Source: Paracoccaceae bacterium (GTDB taxonomy: Bacteria > Pseudomonadota > Alphaproteobacteria > Rhodobacterales > Rhodobacteraceae). From it: a stretch of 64,000 nt of DNA. This document shows positions 46,177-56,383 of the stretch, piece after piece. How positions within the stretch are numbered: position 1 is the stretch's first letter; each line of letters opens with the position of its first letter. The translations under genes were made by a program, and so were the position numbers. The stretch spans positions 20,918-84,917 of the forward strand of contig JAPORQ010000046.1 of NCBI GenBank assembly GCA_026710155.1. Direction: 5' to 3'. The notes under the pieces are model-generated. The model was given only the letters and a program-made list of their open reading frames with translations. It was not told where the DNA came from and made no database searches.

Positions 46177-47427
46177 CTATCTCTCCTTGATCTTCACGGT
46201 TGAATTGTACCAGTTCATGACGGCCGATATACCGAGCGATATACCCAGAAAGACAAGCATCAGCAAAAGTATGCTTTCCAATTCCCGCCCCGTCTGATTG
46301 AGGGTAATGCCTCCGAGAGTTCCCGTAATGTCCATGTAACCAACGGAGATTGCCAGGGAGGAATTTTTTGTCAAGTTCAAAAATTGCGAAATCAGGGGTG
46401 GGATGATGACCCGCAGGGCCTGGGGCAGGATAATGAGATTCATGGTCAAGCCAGGCCGCAAACCCAGTGAATAGGCTGCTTCGGTCTGTCCTTTCGAGAC
46501 AGCTAGAATTCCGGCACGAACAATTTCGGCAATGAACGCCGAGGTGTAGAATGACAGGGCAATCCAGAGAGCGATAAGAGAATTTCTGAGATAGACGCCC
46601 CCCTGGAAATTGAATCCCTTGAGTTCCGGTTTGCCAAGATAGAACCCGAGAATATACAGGAGAATGATGGGCGGAATGACGACAACCGCAATCCTGTATG
46701 GCCAAACCAATGGTCTGTGCCCTGTGGCTTGCTGTTTTTTGTCAGCTCTTTTCTTGATCATGTTTGATACGAAAATACCGGCAAAGAGGACAGTCAGAAA
46801 AGCAACCAGATCGAGACTTATCTCAAAAATGCCAAAGATGCCGATGTCACCCAGGCCATTGCCAAAAAGCGGTTCCGGGAGATAGGTTCCCCGGTTGGTA
46901 ACGGCGACGCTATCCCAAAACAGCAGGGAAGATTCAGGATTGTCTCCTCGGAAAGTGGCCGGTCTTGGAAGTGATTCAATCAAGACCGCCATGGTGAAAA
47001 CAATCCACAGCAGAACCGGTACATTACGGAATATTTCCACCCAGCAAGTCATGATTTTGGCAACGATCCAGTTATTGGATAGTCTGAGAATGCCAATTGC
47101 TATGCCCATTACAGTTGCAGTTACACACCCCAACACTGCAATAATCAGGGTATTGATCAGTCCGACGAAGGCTGCCCTCAAGTGGGTTGATCGGGATGAG
47201 TAATCAATGAGTTTCTGGTTGATGTCATAGCTCGAAGGTTCAAACAGAAACCAGAGTTCCACCCCTTTGCCCAATGTTTCAAGATTTTGAATCGTATTGC
47301 TGATCAGCCATGAAATCAATAACATGAATCCTGCAAGGGCAACAATCTGAATGGTCATTGATCTGTACCTGGTATCGTACAGAAGCATGCTGAGGGTAAA
47401 GGTTTTTTTGGGTGGAGCTGTTTGCAC
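46177..47427 (-). CDS. aapQ: General L-amino acid ABC transporter permease AapQ
   Basis: This 416-residue permease pairs with AapM. The N-terminal helix (IVALAGFMLLISWLISNTI), a long periplasmic stretch with NPESSLLFWD, and the EAA loop GQTEAAYSLGLRPGLTMNLI near residue 310 are present. It is separated from aapJ by a terminator, so the binding protein can be made in excess. Confidence 0.94.
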   Translation of the reverse strand: MQTAPPKKTFTLSMLLYDTRYRSMTIQIVALAGFMLLISWLISNTIQNLETLGKGVELWFLFEPSSYDINQKLIDYSSRSTHLRAAFVGLINTLIIAVLGCVTATVMGIAIGILRLSNNWIVAKIMTCWVEIFRNVPVLLWIVFTMAVLIESLPRPATFRGDNPESSLLFWDSVAVTNRGTYLPEPLFGNGLGDIGIFGIFEISLDLVAFLTVLFAGIFVSNMIKKRADKKQQATGHRPLVWPYRIAVVVIPPIILLYILGFYLGKPELKGFNFQGGVYLRNSLIALWIALSFYTSAFIAEIVRAGILAVSKGQTEAAYSLGLRPGLTMNLIILPQALRVIIPPLISQFLNLTKNSSLAISVGYMDITGTLGGITLNQTGRELESILLLMLVFLGISLGISAVMNWYNSTVKIKER

Positions 47428-47453
47428 CGAAAACGTCTTTATTCTATGAATGA

Positions 47454-47482
47454 CAAAAAAACCGTGAGTTTGTGGCTCACGG
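47454..47482 (-). terminator. Terminator/attenuator between aapJ and aapQ
   Basis: On the minus strand CCGTGAG pairs perfectly with CTCACGG around a 7-base loop and is followed by seven T. It lies within the operon after aapJ, as expected for partial termination that favours the binding protein. Confidence 0.88.
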
Positions 47483-47542
47483 CTTTAGGTTTTTAAGGAA
47501 TTGTTTCAAACAATTCAAGCACGAATTATGTACTTTCGCAAA

Positions 47543-48559
47543 TTAACGATATGGAGGTGCGTAAATCAATCCGCCATTTGTCCAGAGATCGTTAACACCG
47601 CGGGTCAGTCCGATTGGAGTGTTGACCCCGATGTTTCGCTCGAAGATTTCACCGTAGTTGCCAACCTGTTCGATCATGTGTACGGCCCAGTCATTGGGAA
47701 GTCCAACCATGTCGGCATAGGTACCTTCGGTACCCAGAAGACGGTTGATTTCCGGATCATTTGTTGGAGCACTTGCCATTTCTCGAACATTGGCTGAAGT
47801 AAGACCTTTTTCCTCGGCAATAATCAAGGCATTAAGCACCCAACGTCCGATGTCAGCCCATTGATCATCACCATGTCGTACCAATGGACCCAGTGGTTCC
47901 TTGGAAACAACTTCGGGAAGAACGACATAATCATCAAGATTTTCGGCAGCCGCCCTGGTGGAGGCCAAACCTGACCGGTCAGTTGTGTAAGCATCACAAG
48001 CCTGGGCAAAGAACTGCTCCTTGGCTTCGGCATTGTCTTCGATTGGAACTGGCTCGTAAGACATTCCGTTTACCCGGAAAAAGTCGGCCAGATTCAATTC
48101 TGTGGTGGTGCCGGTCTGAATGCAAACACTTGCACCGTCCAGTTCAGAGGCAGAAGATACGCCTAGATCAGCACGGACCATGAAACCCTGCCCATCATAG
48201 AAGTTGATGCCAAGGAAAGTTTGCTTGAGATCAGTGTCTCTGGAAAAGGTCCATGTGGTGTTTCTTGCAAGGATATCAAATTCACCGGCTGCAAGAGCAG
48301 TGAACCTGTTCTTGGTTGAAACGGGTGTGAATTCGACGGCATTGCTGTCGCCAAAAATGGCAGCAGCCAGAGCACGACAGTAATCCACGTCAAACCCTTC
48401 CCACTCACCTTCGGCATCAGGGCTGGCAAAACCAACCAAGCCAGTGGAGACGCCACATTCTAGATTGCCCCGGGCCATGACATCATCCAAAGTGGCTGAG
48501 TAGGCAGAGCCTGTGACAAAAACTGCTGCAATTGCAGCGATTAAAAATCTAATTTTCAT
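47543..48559 (-). CDS. aapJ: General L-amino acid-binding protein AapJ
   Basis: This is the periplasmic receptor of the transporter, 338 residues. The signal peptide is residues 1-21 (cleavage after AYS). The mature start TLDDVMARGNLECGVSTGLVGFASP and the segment CRALAAAIFGD are typical of AapJ. It should bind a wide range of L-amino acids. The ATG has TGAGGA upstream. It is first in the operon and is followed by the attenuator. Confidence 0.94.
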   Translation of the reverse strand: MKIRFLIAAIAAVFVTGSAYSATLDDVMARGNLECGVSTGLVGFASPDAEGEWEGFDVDYCRALAAAIFGDSNAVEFTPVSTKNRFTALAAGEFDILARNTTWTFSRDTDLKQTFLGINFYDGQGFMVRADLGVSSASELDGASVCIQTGTTTELNLADFFRVNGMSYEPVPIEDNAEAKEQFFAQACDAYTTDRSGLASTRAAAENLDDYVVLPEVVSKEPLGPLVRHGDDQWADIGRWVLNALIIAEEKGLTSANVREMASAPTNDPEINRLLGTEGTYADMVGLPNDWAVHMIEQVGNYGEIFERNIGVNTPIGLTRGVNDLWTNGGLIYAPPYR

Positions 48560-48966
48560 TAATTTTTCCTCATTAAGAAGTAAATTAGGGATGGTACAAG
48601 TCTAGCATATGCAACAATGTTTTGCAACAATATTTCAAACTTAATTACCACATTCCGAAGTTAGGACAAAAATGTAAAACTTCAATTAATTTTGATAAGT
48701 AAAAAGAATATAATACTAATTTGGCTAAATAAATAGGAACTATTTTTTCATTGAATCATATCTGTAAAACAATAAGGGAAATAATTTCATCGCATCCAAA
48801 TCATTCACCGCTGTATCTTATTACTGTCATGGTGTTGTAAAATTAAGGAATATTGGAAGCCCAAAGTCAATTCCTTGGCCAGAAATTTCCTCATTTCCTG
48901 ACCGAAGATGGCAGGTTATTTTTAAAAATCAAATTATGTTTTGCAGAATAAAAAAACAATGATTAT
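48560..48966. promoter_or_regulatory. aapJ upstream region with a repeated TGCAACAAT operator candidate
   Basis: This A/T-rich, gene-free region lies between the divergent aapJ and AEC genes. Two identical copies of TGCAACAAT start 13 bp apart (48610-48618 and 48623-48631), about one helical turn, and 51-72 bp before aapJ. They would suit a dimeric regulator. No other feature is seen. Confidence 0.4.
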
Positions 48967-49914
48967 GTGAGCACTGACGCGATGATAGATATATTTAACA
49001 GCATTCTCCCCTTCTTTATCGTGGTCGCTTGCGGGTATGGATCGGCAAAAATTAATTTTTTGTCTGTGGAAGCCATTGCAAGCATTACAAAATTTGTCTT
49101 CTACATAGCCCTACCCTGCATGTTGTTTCGCTTCTCCTCGGGAATATCCATTGGCGAAATGTTCGATAACCAGTTTTTCCTCGCTTATATCTGTGCAACT
49201 CTCGGAGTGTATCTGTTTACTTTCGGACAGGGATTGATCAGGGGTGTGGGCACTGCGGAAGCTGCTGTCGAGGCTCAATGCTCATCCATAGGAAACGTGG
49301 GTTTTCTGGGTATTCCGATGCTTGTTCTGCTCATTGGAGAAAAATCCGTCGGACCGATCATATTTTTCCTGGCATTGGATTTGATCATATTTGGGACATT
49401 GATTGTCATGACCATAAAGATATCCCAGGAAGGCAGGCTGACCGGGGAATCAATGATCAAGGTTGTTCTGGGAATATTTGGCAATCCCATGATACTGTCG
49501 ATTTCCCTTGGTTTGATCTGGGGTGAATTTGATATTCTGATGCCTGCTGCCATTGAGGAATGTTATGTCCTGTTGAGTGGGGCAGCTACACCCTGTGCAC
49601 TTTTTGTCATCGGGGCTTCGCTTGCTGACAAGTCTGCAGAAAAATATGTTGTTGCCGGATGGCTTTCTACCTTGAAACTTATTGTGCACCCCTTGTTGAT
49701 GGCCTTTTTTGCCCTCAAGGTATTCAGGGTTGATCCATTTTCGGCCAGTATCATGATAATGGCCGCAGCCATGCCCACGGCCGGCAATATTTACATATTG
49801 GCCCAGCACTTCGGCGTTGCTCCCAAAAGGGTTTCGGCAACGATATTGATATCCACGGCCGTAAGTGTAATCACTTTGTCAATCGTAATTGCCGTGATAA
49901 ATGGAGTGGATTGA
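48967..49914 (+). CDS. AEC-family transporter (auxin efflux carrier type)
   Basis: This 315-residue inner-membrane protein has about ten helices in two halves. It starts FNSILPFFIVVACGYGSAKI and carries QCSSIGNVGFLGIPML in the first half, the conserved unwound-helix segment of AEC carriers. GTG 48967 or ATG 48982 can serve as start. Members move malonate, other organic acids or auxin. It overlaps fghA by 4 bp. Confidence 0.85.
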   Translation: MSTDAMIDIFNSILPFFIVVACGYGSAKINFLSVEAIASITKFVFYIALPCMLFRFSSGISIGEMFDNQFFLAYICATLGVYLFTFGQGLIRGVGTAEAAVEAQCSSIGNVGFLGIPMLVLLIGEKSVGPIIFFLALDLIIFGTLIVMTIKISQEGRLTGESMIKVVLGIFGNPMILSISLGLIWGEFDILMPAAIEECYVLLSGAATPCALFVIGASLADKSAEKYVVAGWLSTLKLIVHPLLMAFFALKVFRVDPFSASIMIMAAAMPTAGNIYILAQHFGVAPKRVSATILISTAVSVITLSIVIAVINGVD

Positions 49915-50771
49915 AAAAAAGTCAAGAAAGGATTTCAGGTATGGAAGTTGTTGGTTTAAACAAATGTTTTGGAGGTATCCAAGGGGTATATAAACACCAC
50001 TCCACAGTTTGTCAGTGTGACATGACATTTGGTTTGTTTTTGCCTCCCGGGGACAAGAAAAGACCATTCCCCCTTCTTTGGTTCCTCTCAGGATTGACCT
50101 GTACCCACGAAAATGCGATGACCAAGTCAGGGGCACAGCAAAAGGCAGCTGAGTTGGGCATGGCCATCGTATTCCCCGACACCTCACCGAGAGGCAAGGA
50201 TGTACCTGACCATGATGATGGTTTTTTGGGACAGGGGGCAGGTTTTTATGTTGATGCTACCGAAGAACCCTGGAATAGGAATTTCAAGATGTGGAGCTAT
50301 ATTGCCCACGAACTTCAGGAAGAGGTGATTTCAAATTTCCCGGTGGATCAAAATTCCCAGGGAATAACGGGCCATTCCATGGGTGGACATGGCGCCTTGA
50401 CCCTTGCGCTTACCATGCCTGAAACATATCGCTCTGTTTCTGCTTTCTCGCCAATCGCAAACCCAACCAACTCAGATTGGGGGCAAAAACAGTTTGCAAC
50501 CTATTTTGGGGCAAATTCAAAACTACCAGAACAACATGATGCCACTTTGCTGCTGGACCGGAATGGGTATCCGGGTGAAATCCTGATTGATCTGGGCACC
50601 GATGATCCATTTATGGATTTATTATGTCCTGATGCATTTGTCTCGATGATGGAACGTACAGGCCAAAAGGGAGCCTTCAACATGCGCGAAGGATATGACC
50701 ATGGTTATTTTTTTGTGACCACATTTATCAATGATCATGTCGAACATCATTTCCGATGTCTGAAAAAGTGA
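49911..50771 (+). CDS. fghA: S-formylglutathione hydrolase
   Basis: This 286-residue esterase-D-type serine hydrolase completes glutathione-dependent formaldehyde oxidation by splitting S-formylglutathione to formate. The nucleophile serine is in GHSMGGHGAL near residue 150; the acid and base are in DLGTDDPF and GYDHGYFF. The oxyanion region FLSGLTCTHENAMTKSG is typical. No formaldehyde dehydrogenase gene is adjacent. Formaldehyde may come from demethylation reactions, possibly the DUF3445 or O-demethylation genes in this window. Confidence 0.95.
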   Translation: MKKSQERISGMEVVGLNKCFGGIQGVYKHHSTVCQCDMTFGLFLPPGDKKRPFPLLWFLSGLTCTHENAMTKSGAQQKAAELGMAIVFPDTSPRGKDVPDHDDGFLGQGAGFYVDATEEPWNRNFKMWSYIAHELQEEVISNFPVDQNSQGITGHSMGGHGALTLALTMPETYRSVSAFSPIANPTNSDWGQKQFATYFGANSKLPEQHDATLLLDRNGYPGEILIDLGTDDPFMDLLCPDAFVSMMERTGQKGAFNMREGYDHGYFFVTTFINDHVEHHFRCLKK

Positions 50772-50782
50772 TAATACCCTGG

Positions 50783-51922
50783 TCAATCTGAAACTACAGC
50801 TTGATATAACTGCCGGTCGGGAAAACCGTCCGGCACCCATCCTCTGGACTTTTGGTAGTGTTGAATGGATTTTATGGTTTTGGTGCCGGTAAGTCCGTCA
50901 ATTCCACCCGTATCGTACCCCTGACCTACCAAATATGACTGAACCTTCTTCAATTCGCTTCTGGTAAGGTAGGTTTCAGTAGGAGGCCAGCTGGAGACCA
51001 GCGTCTGTTTGCTTGTCAAACAGTTTGCAAGGTAACCAACTGCGAGGGCATAGGATCTTGATGGATTATAGGCAAGTATGGATTTGAAATTACAAAAAAG
51101 AGCGAATTTCGGACCATCCTTGCCTGCCGGAGAGATAATTTCCGCATTTGCATTCAAAGGCACTTCCCTGTTTACAAATTCCATTCCCTCCTTTTGCCAG
51201 TCGGAAACAGTAGATTCATGACCATTATTCAACTTCATGAAATCAACCCCCTGTGGCACCGATACTTCAGACAATACTGGCAGGCATTCCTCCCAGCCGT
51301 GTTTATGGAGATAGTTGGCAGTTGAGGCCAAGGCATCCAGAGGGTCATCGCCCCAAATATCAACTTCCCCTCTATGACGAACATCAATCCCATATTCAAG
51401 ATATACGGAGGGCATGAACTGTGTGTGCCCCATGGCGCCTGCCCAGGAACCCTTTAATTGGTCTGGGCGAACCATACCATCCTGCAGGATTTGCAGGGCC
51501 GAAATCAGGTTATATTCAAAAAATTCCCTTCTGCGGGCATTGGTTGCTGCGTGGGTAGCCAAGGCATCAAGAACAGGATGATCACCCTTGATTTCTCCAT
51601 ATCTTGTTTCAACTCCCCAAATTGCGGCCAGAATTTCCCGCGATACAGGCAAACCAAAATCCCCGATCGTACCAAACGTTTTAGATTCTGAACTGAGTTT
51701 CTCGGTGCCAGTGGCAATTTGACTGTCTGAGGTCAAGATTTCGAAGTATTTCTGAAGAGAAAACATCACTTCGGGCTGGTTGTTTGCCTTATTCCAGACC
51801 TCTTCATCCAAGCAAACCGTTTCCAGGATCTCCAAAAATTCCAAATTTTCATGGGAATATCGGGTTTGGGCAAAAAAGATCCCACGCCATTCTTCGAATT
51901 TGGATATGAGATCTGGACTCAT
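50783..51922 (-). CDS. Lytic murein transglycosylase (MltB-type) without signal peptide
   Basis: This 379-residue protein has an SLT_2 domain with the catalytic Glu in AAIWGVETRYG near residue 105, followed by GSWAGAMGHTQFMP and DDPLDALASTANYLHKHGW. A C-terminal peptidoglycan-binding repeat (VQSYLVGQGYDTGGIDGLTG) ends the protein. It should cleave glycan strands to anhydro-muropeptides. No signal peptide or lipobox precedes the domain from either ATG 51922 or TTG 51943, and a stop lies just upstream. That is odd for a periplasmic enzyme; a lost 5' end is possible. Confidence 0.86.
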   Translation of the reverse strand: MSPDLISKFEEWRGIFFAQTRYSHENLEFLEILETVCLDEEVWNKANNQPEVMFSLQKYFEILTSDSQIATGTEKLSSESKTFGTIGDFGLPVSREILAAIWGVETRYGEIKGDHPVLDALATHAATNARRREFFEYNLISALQILQDGMVRPDQLKGSWAGAMGHTQFMPSVYLEYGIDVRHRGEVDIWGDDPLDALASTANYLHKHGWEECLPVLSEVSVPQGVDFMKLNNGHESTVSDWQKEGMEFVNREVPLNANAEIISPAGKDGPKFALFCNFKSILAYNPSRSYALAVGYLANCLTSKQTLVSSWPPTETYLTRSELKKVQSYLVGQGYDTGGIDGLTGTKTIKSIQHYQKSRGWVPDGFPDRQLYQAVVSD

Positions 51923-51959
51923 CAGGAATTGTTCACACAACAATTTCTAAGTGCCGTTT

Positions 51960-52256
51960 TCAACCCTTTTCATGAGTTTCCTGGAATTTCTTTTGCTGTT
52001 CGGGCGAAGCCTCTTTTTGATAAAGTTTCCTCCATTCTTCAAACGGCATTCCGTATATGATTTCTCTCGATTCCGGCTTGTCAATCGAAATTCCTTTTTC
52101 TGCGGCCGCCTCGGCAAACCATCTGGAAAGGCAATTGCGGCAAAAACCAGCAAGATTCATCATGTCTATGTTTTGAACATCCGTTCTGTTACGAAGATGA
52201 TCAATCAATCGCCGTAAAACAGCCGCCTCGATTTCAGTTTGAGTTTGATTATCCAT
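51960..52256 (-). CDS. DUF1244 domain protein
   Basis: This 98-residue protein is of a family widespread in Alpha- and Gammaproteobacteria. It has a helical N terminus and the core DMMNLAGFCRNCLSRWFAEAA with two cysteines, then EIIYGMPFEEWRKLYQKEAS. ATG 52256 has AAAGGTG 5 nt upstream. Function is unknown; the cysteines may bind metal. Confidence 0.9.
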   Translation of the reverse strand: MDNQTQTEIEAAVLRRLIDHLRNRTDVQNIDMMNLAGFCRNCLSRWFAEAAAEKGISIDKPESREIIYGMPFEEWRKLYQKEASPEQQKKFQETHEKG

Positions 52257-52311
52257 GATTACACCTTTTTTCCTCAATGGGCATCTCTATCAAATAAATT
52301 TGCCATGTACC

Positions 52312-52620
52312 TCAAGCTTTTTGAATGGCACTTAATTTAAAGGCCTTTTGCCTTTTGTTGTAGTCCTCCAGAAGACAACAATAATTCAATCCTTTTGAAT
52401 TGTAAATAACAAGAAGGAAAACTGAAAAATGATCCTCCGGATCCAGTACAAATCTTGACTTCAGCTGGTTGGATTGAACCGCAAGAAGAGACCGATCAAA
52501 TCTTAAGCCGACCCGCCAACAGACAATGGCCAATATAGAATCGACCTCATCTGGTTTATACCCTCCTGACATCCTGAGAGCAACGAAATGAAGACTTTGA
52601 CCGAAATCCGGACCAGGCAC
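52312..52620 (-). CDS. Hypothetical protein
   Basis: A 102-codon frame begins with GTG (MPGPDFGQSLHFVALRMSGG). Its mixed composition looks like protein (KPDEVDSILAIVCWRVGLRF, FLLVIYNSKGLNYCCLLED), but I recognise no family. It lies 55 bp upstream of DUF1244 on the same strand. It may be a short cytoplasmic protein or a chance frame. Confidence 0.35.
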   Translation of the reverse strand: MPGPDFGQSLHFVALRMSGGYKPDEVDSILAIVCWRVGLRFDRSLLAVQSNQLKSRFVLDPEDHFSVFLLVIYNSKGLNYCCLLEDYNKRQKAFKLSAIQKA

Positions 52621-53287
52621 GGGAACGAAATATTCAAAATTGAGTGCTTATGTCAACTGGAGTGTCACTGAGGAAATCTCAGATTGCACCATTCGACACT
52701 CTCTGAGAGCCTGTTCCATAAGTCCAAAAATGTAGCAAATTCAATAGATTTCCAGACAAAAAATCATTTTCGGTTCCAAGTCAATTCTGAATTTCAGGGT
52801 GAACAGCATCATTTTTATTGTTTTTGTGACTTATGATTCAGGCTCTAAAACCATTGAAAGATTTTGTCTACAGCATAACCAAAACAGCACTTCCAAGTGC
52901 CTTCATGTCAAGGTGCATGATTAGGCTCAAGATCTCCGGCGGGCACTATGTCCTGATCATCGGACAGTCGCATTCCGCGATATTTTATCACCGGTTCTCC
53001 TGCAAACGGAGTGGACACAGTTCTATTTTTAAAATACATTCGTGAAGTGTGATAATTAACATTTTCCTTGGTTTCACCGCGATCAACGGTATAACCGGGG
53101 TCATCTTGTGACTACCGTTGCCTACCTGGTTATCCAGGGAGAAAGAAGAATTGAAGTGGTATTTCACCCAGTCTTTTTTGGAAGACACTCCAAATATCAA
53201 AGGCACATGGATAAAGGTGCCTTCAAATCGGGAATTCCGTTGCAAAATTTGGCACCCAAACCTGATCGGATGGGTAATTCGAAGGTG
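52621..53287. other. Gene-poor region after pheS
   Basis: No gene is recognisable. Short open frames on both strands overlap one another and lack family motifs or ribosome sites. pheT, which normally follows pheS, is not here. Confidence 0.4.
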
Positions 53288-54370
53288 TCAAAGACTCAAA
53301 CCACTGTGCAGGGAGGGGACATCAACTGGCATAAAACCATAGTGGCGAAGCCATCTGATGTCTGATTCAAAAAACGACCGCAAATCCGGAATGCCGTATT
53401 TGAGCATGGCGATTCGATCAAGCCCCATGCCAAAGGCAAAACCCTGATATTTGTCGGGATCAACATTACAGGCAGTCAAGACATTCGGATGAACCATGCC
53501 GCAACCCAGGATTTCGAGCCAATCGTTGCCTTCACCGATTTTCAACTGGTCTTTTTGCCATGAACAGCGAATATCCACTTCTGCCGAGGGTTCGGTGAAG
53601 GGAAAGTGTGAGGCACGAAACCTCAATTCCACGTTTTTCACTTCAAAAAAAGTTCGGCAAAATTCCTCCAAGGTCCATTTGAGATGGGCCATGTTCAAGT
53701 GTTCGTCTATAGCCAGGCCCTCAATCTGATGGAACATGGGCGTATGGGTCTGGTCATAATCACATCTGTACACACGACCGGGAGCTATGATCCTGATGGG
53801 CACACCCTGGTTGGTCATGGACCTGATTTGCACGGGCGAGGTATGTGTCCGCAATACATTGGGATTCTTTGCAGTATCGGTTTCACTCTTGATGAAGAAG
53901 GTGTCATGTTCCTGACGGGCAGGGTGTTCCGGAGGAATATTCAGGGCATCAAAATTGTACCAGTCAGTTTCGATTTGAGGTCCTTCGGCATAACTGAAAC
54001 CCATATCCGAAAAAATGGCAACAGCCTGCTCAATTGTTTGGCTTACCGGATGAATGGATCCTTGCCTGCGAGACCTTCCCGGAAGTGTTACATCGAGCCA
54101 TTCCTTTTGCAGCTGCTCCTCAAGTTCCTTGTCGACCAATGCTTCCTTCTTATTTGAAATGGCCTGGGAAATATCAACCTTCAGACCATTCAACTGTGGA
54201 GCGATCTCTTTCCTTTGCTCTGGATCCATGGAACCGAGTTTGCGCAATTCCAGGGTAATGGAGCCATTTTTGCCCAAAGCGCGGACGCGCACCTGTTCAA
54301 GTTCACTTTCCGAGGAGGCACGATCCACCTCCTCCTGATAGTTCTGTCTTAATTCCTCAAGTTTGGTCAT
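53288..54370 (-). CDS. pheS: Phenylalanine-tRNA ligase alpha subunit
   Basis: This 360-residue catalytic subunit of the class II enzyme has an N-terminal coiled coil (to about residue 90). Motif 2 is around [10 protein letters not shown] and [21 protein letters not shown], and motif 3 is [22 protein letters not shown]. It follows rplT by 34 bp. The beta-subunit gene pheT is missing downstream, which is unusual; it must lie elsewhere, as the enzyme works as alpha2-beta2. Confidence 0.96.
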   Translation of the reverse strand: MTKLEELRQNYQEEVDRASSESELEQVRVRALGKNGSITLELRKLGSMDPEQRKEIAPQLNGLKVDISQAISNKKEALVDKELEEQLQKEWLDVTLPGRSRRQGSIHPVSQTIEQAVAIFSDMGFSYAEGPQIETDWYNFDALNIPPEHPARQEHDTFFIKSETDTAKNPNVLRTHTSPVQIRSMTNQGVPIRIIAPGRVYRCDYDQTHTPMFHQIEGLAIDEHLNMAHLKWTLEEFCRTFFEVKNVELRFRASHFPFTEPSAEVDIRCSWQKDQLKIGEGNDWLEILGCGMVHPNVLTACNVDPDKYQGFAFGMGLDRIAMLKYGIPDLRSFFESDIRWLRHYGFMPVDVPSLHSGLSL

Positions 54371-54404
54371 AATCCGAATGTTCCTTGAGCACGCTTTTTG
54401 AGAT

Positions 54405-54767
54405 TTATTTCAGGGCAGCTCTGGATTTTTCCACGATAGAACGGAAGGCCTCCGGTTCCGTGACGGCAAGATGAGCCAGCACCTTGCGATCAAGGTTGAT
54501 TTGTGCTTCCTTCAAACCATGGATAAACCTTGAATAGGTCAGCGTTTGATCAACTTCCCTCACCCCAGCATTGATTCTCTGGATCCACAGGGCCCTGAAG
54601 TTCCGTTTGCGAACCTTGCGGTCCCTGGTAGCATACTGCTGGGCCTTGTCCAAAGCCAGACGGGCTGCCCGGTAAGTATTTTTCCTCCGGCCATAATAGC
54701 CCTTGGTTGCATTGGTTACCTTTTTGTGTCGGGCATGGGTAACCTGACCGCTTTTTACTCGTGCCAT
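54405..54767 (-). CDS. rplT: 50S ribosomal protein L20
   Basis: This basic, 120-residue protein has the universal start [25 protein letters not shown], then [18 protein letters not shown]. It binds 23S rRNA early in assembly. It follows rpmI after 12 bp. Confidence 0.97.
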   Translation of the reverse strand: MARVKSGQVTHARHKKVTNATKGYYGRRKNTYRAARLALDKAQQYATRDRKVRKRNFRALWIQRINAGVREVDQTLTYSRFIHGLKEAQINLDRKVLAHLAVTEPEAFRSIVEKSRAALK

Positions 54768-54779
54768 TGATTCAAACCC

Positions 54780-54980
54780 CTAACGAGAGTAAGGCATGAA
54801 AGCCTTGACAATTCTTTCATCTTGTGCAGAAAGGGTGGTTGTTCCCCTCGCATTTCTAATAAACTTGTTTGATCTTTTGATCATCCCGTGCCGCTTACCA
54901 GCCTGTTGGACCTTGATACGGCCCTTGGCAGTAACCTTGAATCTTTTCTTAGCACTAGACTTTGTCTTCATCTTGGGCAT
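54780..54980 (-). CDS. rpmI: 50S ribosomal protein L35
   Basis: This 66-residue, very basic protein reads [20 protein letters not shown] and later [13 protein letters not shown] 54980 has GGAG 6 nt upstream. The frame is open to 55022, but the extra residues are not L35. It is the first gene of rpmI-rplT-pheS; infC is not upstream, where argG lies instead. Confidence 0.96.
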   Translation of the reverse strand: MPKMKTKSSAKKRFKVTAKGRIKVQQAGKRHGMIKRSNKFIRNARGTTTLSAQDERIVKAFMPYSR

Positions 54981-55007
54981 TTCAAACTCCTTGAGTCGAG
55001 AAAGTGA

Positions 55008-55043
55008 CATGATGCCCGGCATGCCTCTTGGCCGGCATCATGA
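55008..55043 (-). terminator. Hairpin between argG and rpmI (terminator or L20 leader)
   Basis: On the minus strand ATGATGCCGG pairs with CCGGGCATCAT (one bulge) around CCAAGAGGCATG. Only a weak pyrimidine tract follows (CACTTTCTC). It may end the argG transcript, or it may be part of an rpmI leader that L20 recognises. Confidence 0.5.
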
Positions 55044-55168
55044 GAAGGTATTCAGATAGGGGATTTCGAACAAATATCAATGATCGGTTGATCACACTTT
55101 CCAAAAAAATCTGTCAAGGGTATGAATTTGAAGGCAATAATGCTCTGGGCAACCACGCTCAAATCCCC

Positions 55169-56383
55169 CTATGTTCGACTGTTTCTCAAATTCAACAATT
55201 TCAGTCTGAGGGCATTGAGCTTGATAAAGCCACTGGCATCATTCTGGTCATAGGCCCCGGCATCATCCTCAAAGGTTACATGCTTTTCGGAGTACAGTGA
55301 GCAGGGGGATTCCCTGCCAACAGTTTGGACATTCCCCTTGTACAGTTTCAGATTTACCCTGCCGGTTACAAATTCCTGACTCTTGTCAATCAAGGCCTGA
55401 AGCATTTCCCTTTCGGGACTGAACCAATACCCATTGTAGATCACTTCAGCATAGCGGGGCATGATTTCATCCTTCAGATGCGCTGCGCCACGATCAAGAG
55501 TTATTTGTTCCATCCCCCTGTGTGCTTCCAGCAAAATTGTTCCTCCGGGAGTTTCATATATGCCTCTTGATTTCATCCCGATATAGCGGTTTTCTACCAA
55601 ATCAAGGCGTCCAACTCCATGGGCACCACCAATCCTGTTGAGTTCAGTCAGCAGTTTTGCCGGCGACAGGGATACACCATTTATTGCCACTGGGTCACCC
55701 TTCTCGAAGGCAATTTCAAGGTATTCCGGTGTATCAGGCGCTTTCTCGGGGTCGGTAGTCCGCTGGTAAACAAAAGGAGGAGCTTCAACCGCGGGATCCT
55801 CCAAAACCTTTCCCTCCGATGAGGTATGGAGTAAATTGGCATCAACAGAAAAGGGAGCCTCCCCCCTTTTGTCCTTGGCAATGGGGATTTGATACTTTTC
55901 AGCAAAATCAATCAGCTTTGTTCTACTCGTCAGGTCCCACTCACGCCAGGGTGCTATAACCTTTATATCCGGATCCAAGGAATAGGCAGAGAGCTCGAAC
56001 CTGATCTGGTCGTTGCCCTTGCCGGTTGCCCCGTGTGCAATGGCATCGGCATTCGTTTCAGCCGCAATTTCGACCAGTCTTTTGGCAATCAGGGGGCGTG
56101 CGATCGAAGTTCCGAGGAGATACAATCCCTCATAAAGGGTGTTAGCCCTGAACATCGGGAATACATAATCCCTTACAAAATCTTCGCGAAGATCTTCAAT
56201 GAAGATTTCCTTGATTCCCAGCAATTCGGCCTTTTTCCTTGCTGCTTCCAGTTCCTCCTCCTGACCGAGGTCAGCCGTGAAGGTAACGACTTCAGCTTCA
56301 TATTGTGTTTGCAGCCATTTCAGGATTATGGATGTATCCAAACCGCCTGAATAAGCCAATACCACCTTTTTTACTCTGCCCAT
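55169..56383 (-). CDS. argG: Argininosuccinate synthase
   Basis: This enzyme joins citrulline and aspartate with ATP, the step before argininosuccinate lyase. The 404-residue protein has the ATP pyrophosphatase loop [15 protein letters not shown] near residue 10, then FTADLGQ and [13 protein letters not shown]. With argB, argD and argF it is the fourth arginine gene in the window, in three separate places. Confidence 0.97.
   Translation of the reverse strand: MGRVKKVVLAYSGGLDTSIILKWLQTQYEAEVVTFTADLGQEEELEAARKKAELLGIKEIFIEDLREDFVRDYVFPMFRANTLYEGLYLLGTSIARPLIAKRLVEIAAETNADAIAHGATGKGNDQIRFELSAYSLDPDIKVIAPWREWDLTSRTKLIDFAEKYQIPIAKDKRGEAPFSVDANLLHTSSEGKVLEDPAVEAPPFVYQRTTDPEKAPDTPEYLEIAFEKGDPVAINGVSLSPAKLLTELNRIGGAHGVGRLDLVENRYIGMKSRGIYETPGGTILLEAHRGMEQITLDRGAAHLKDEIMPRYAEVIYNGYWFSPEREMLQALIDKSQEFVTGRVNLKLYKGNVQTVGRESPCSLYSEKHVTFEDDAGAYDQNDASGFIKLNALRLKLLNLRNSRT

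Noticed and set aside
49985..50005. GGGGTATATAAACACCACTCC as another transposon end
   Set aside because: It lies inside the conserved N-terminal coding part of fghA (GVYKHHST) and has no partner or duplication.
52833..53365. Plus-strand frames after pheS as a pheT remnant
   Set aside because: No phenylalanine-tRNA ligase beta motif is visible, and they are on the wrong strand.
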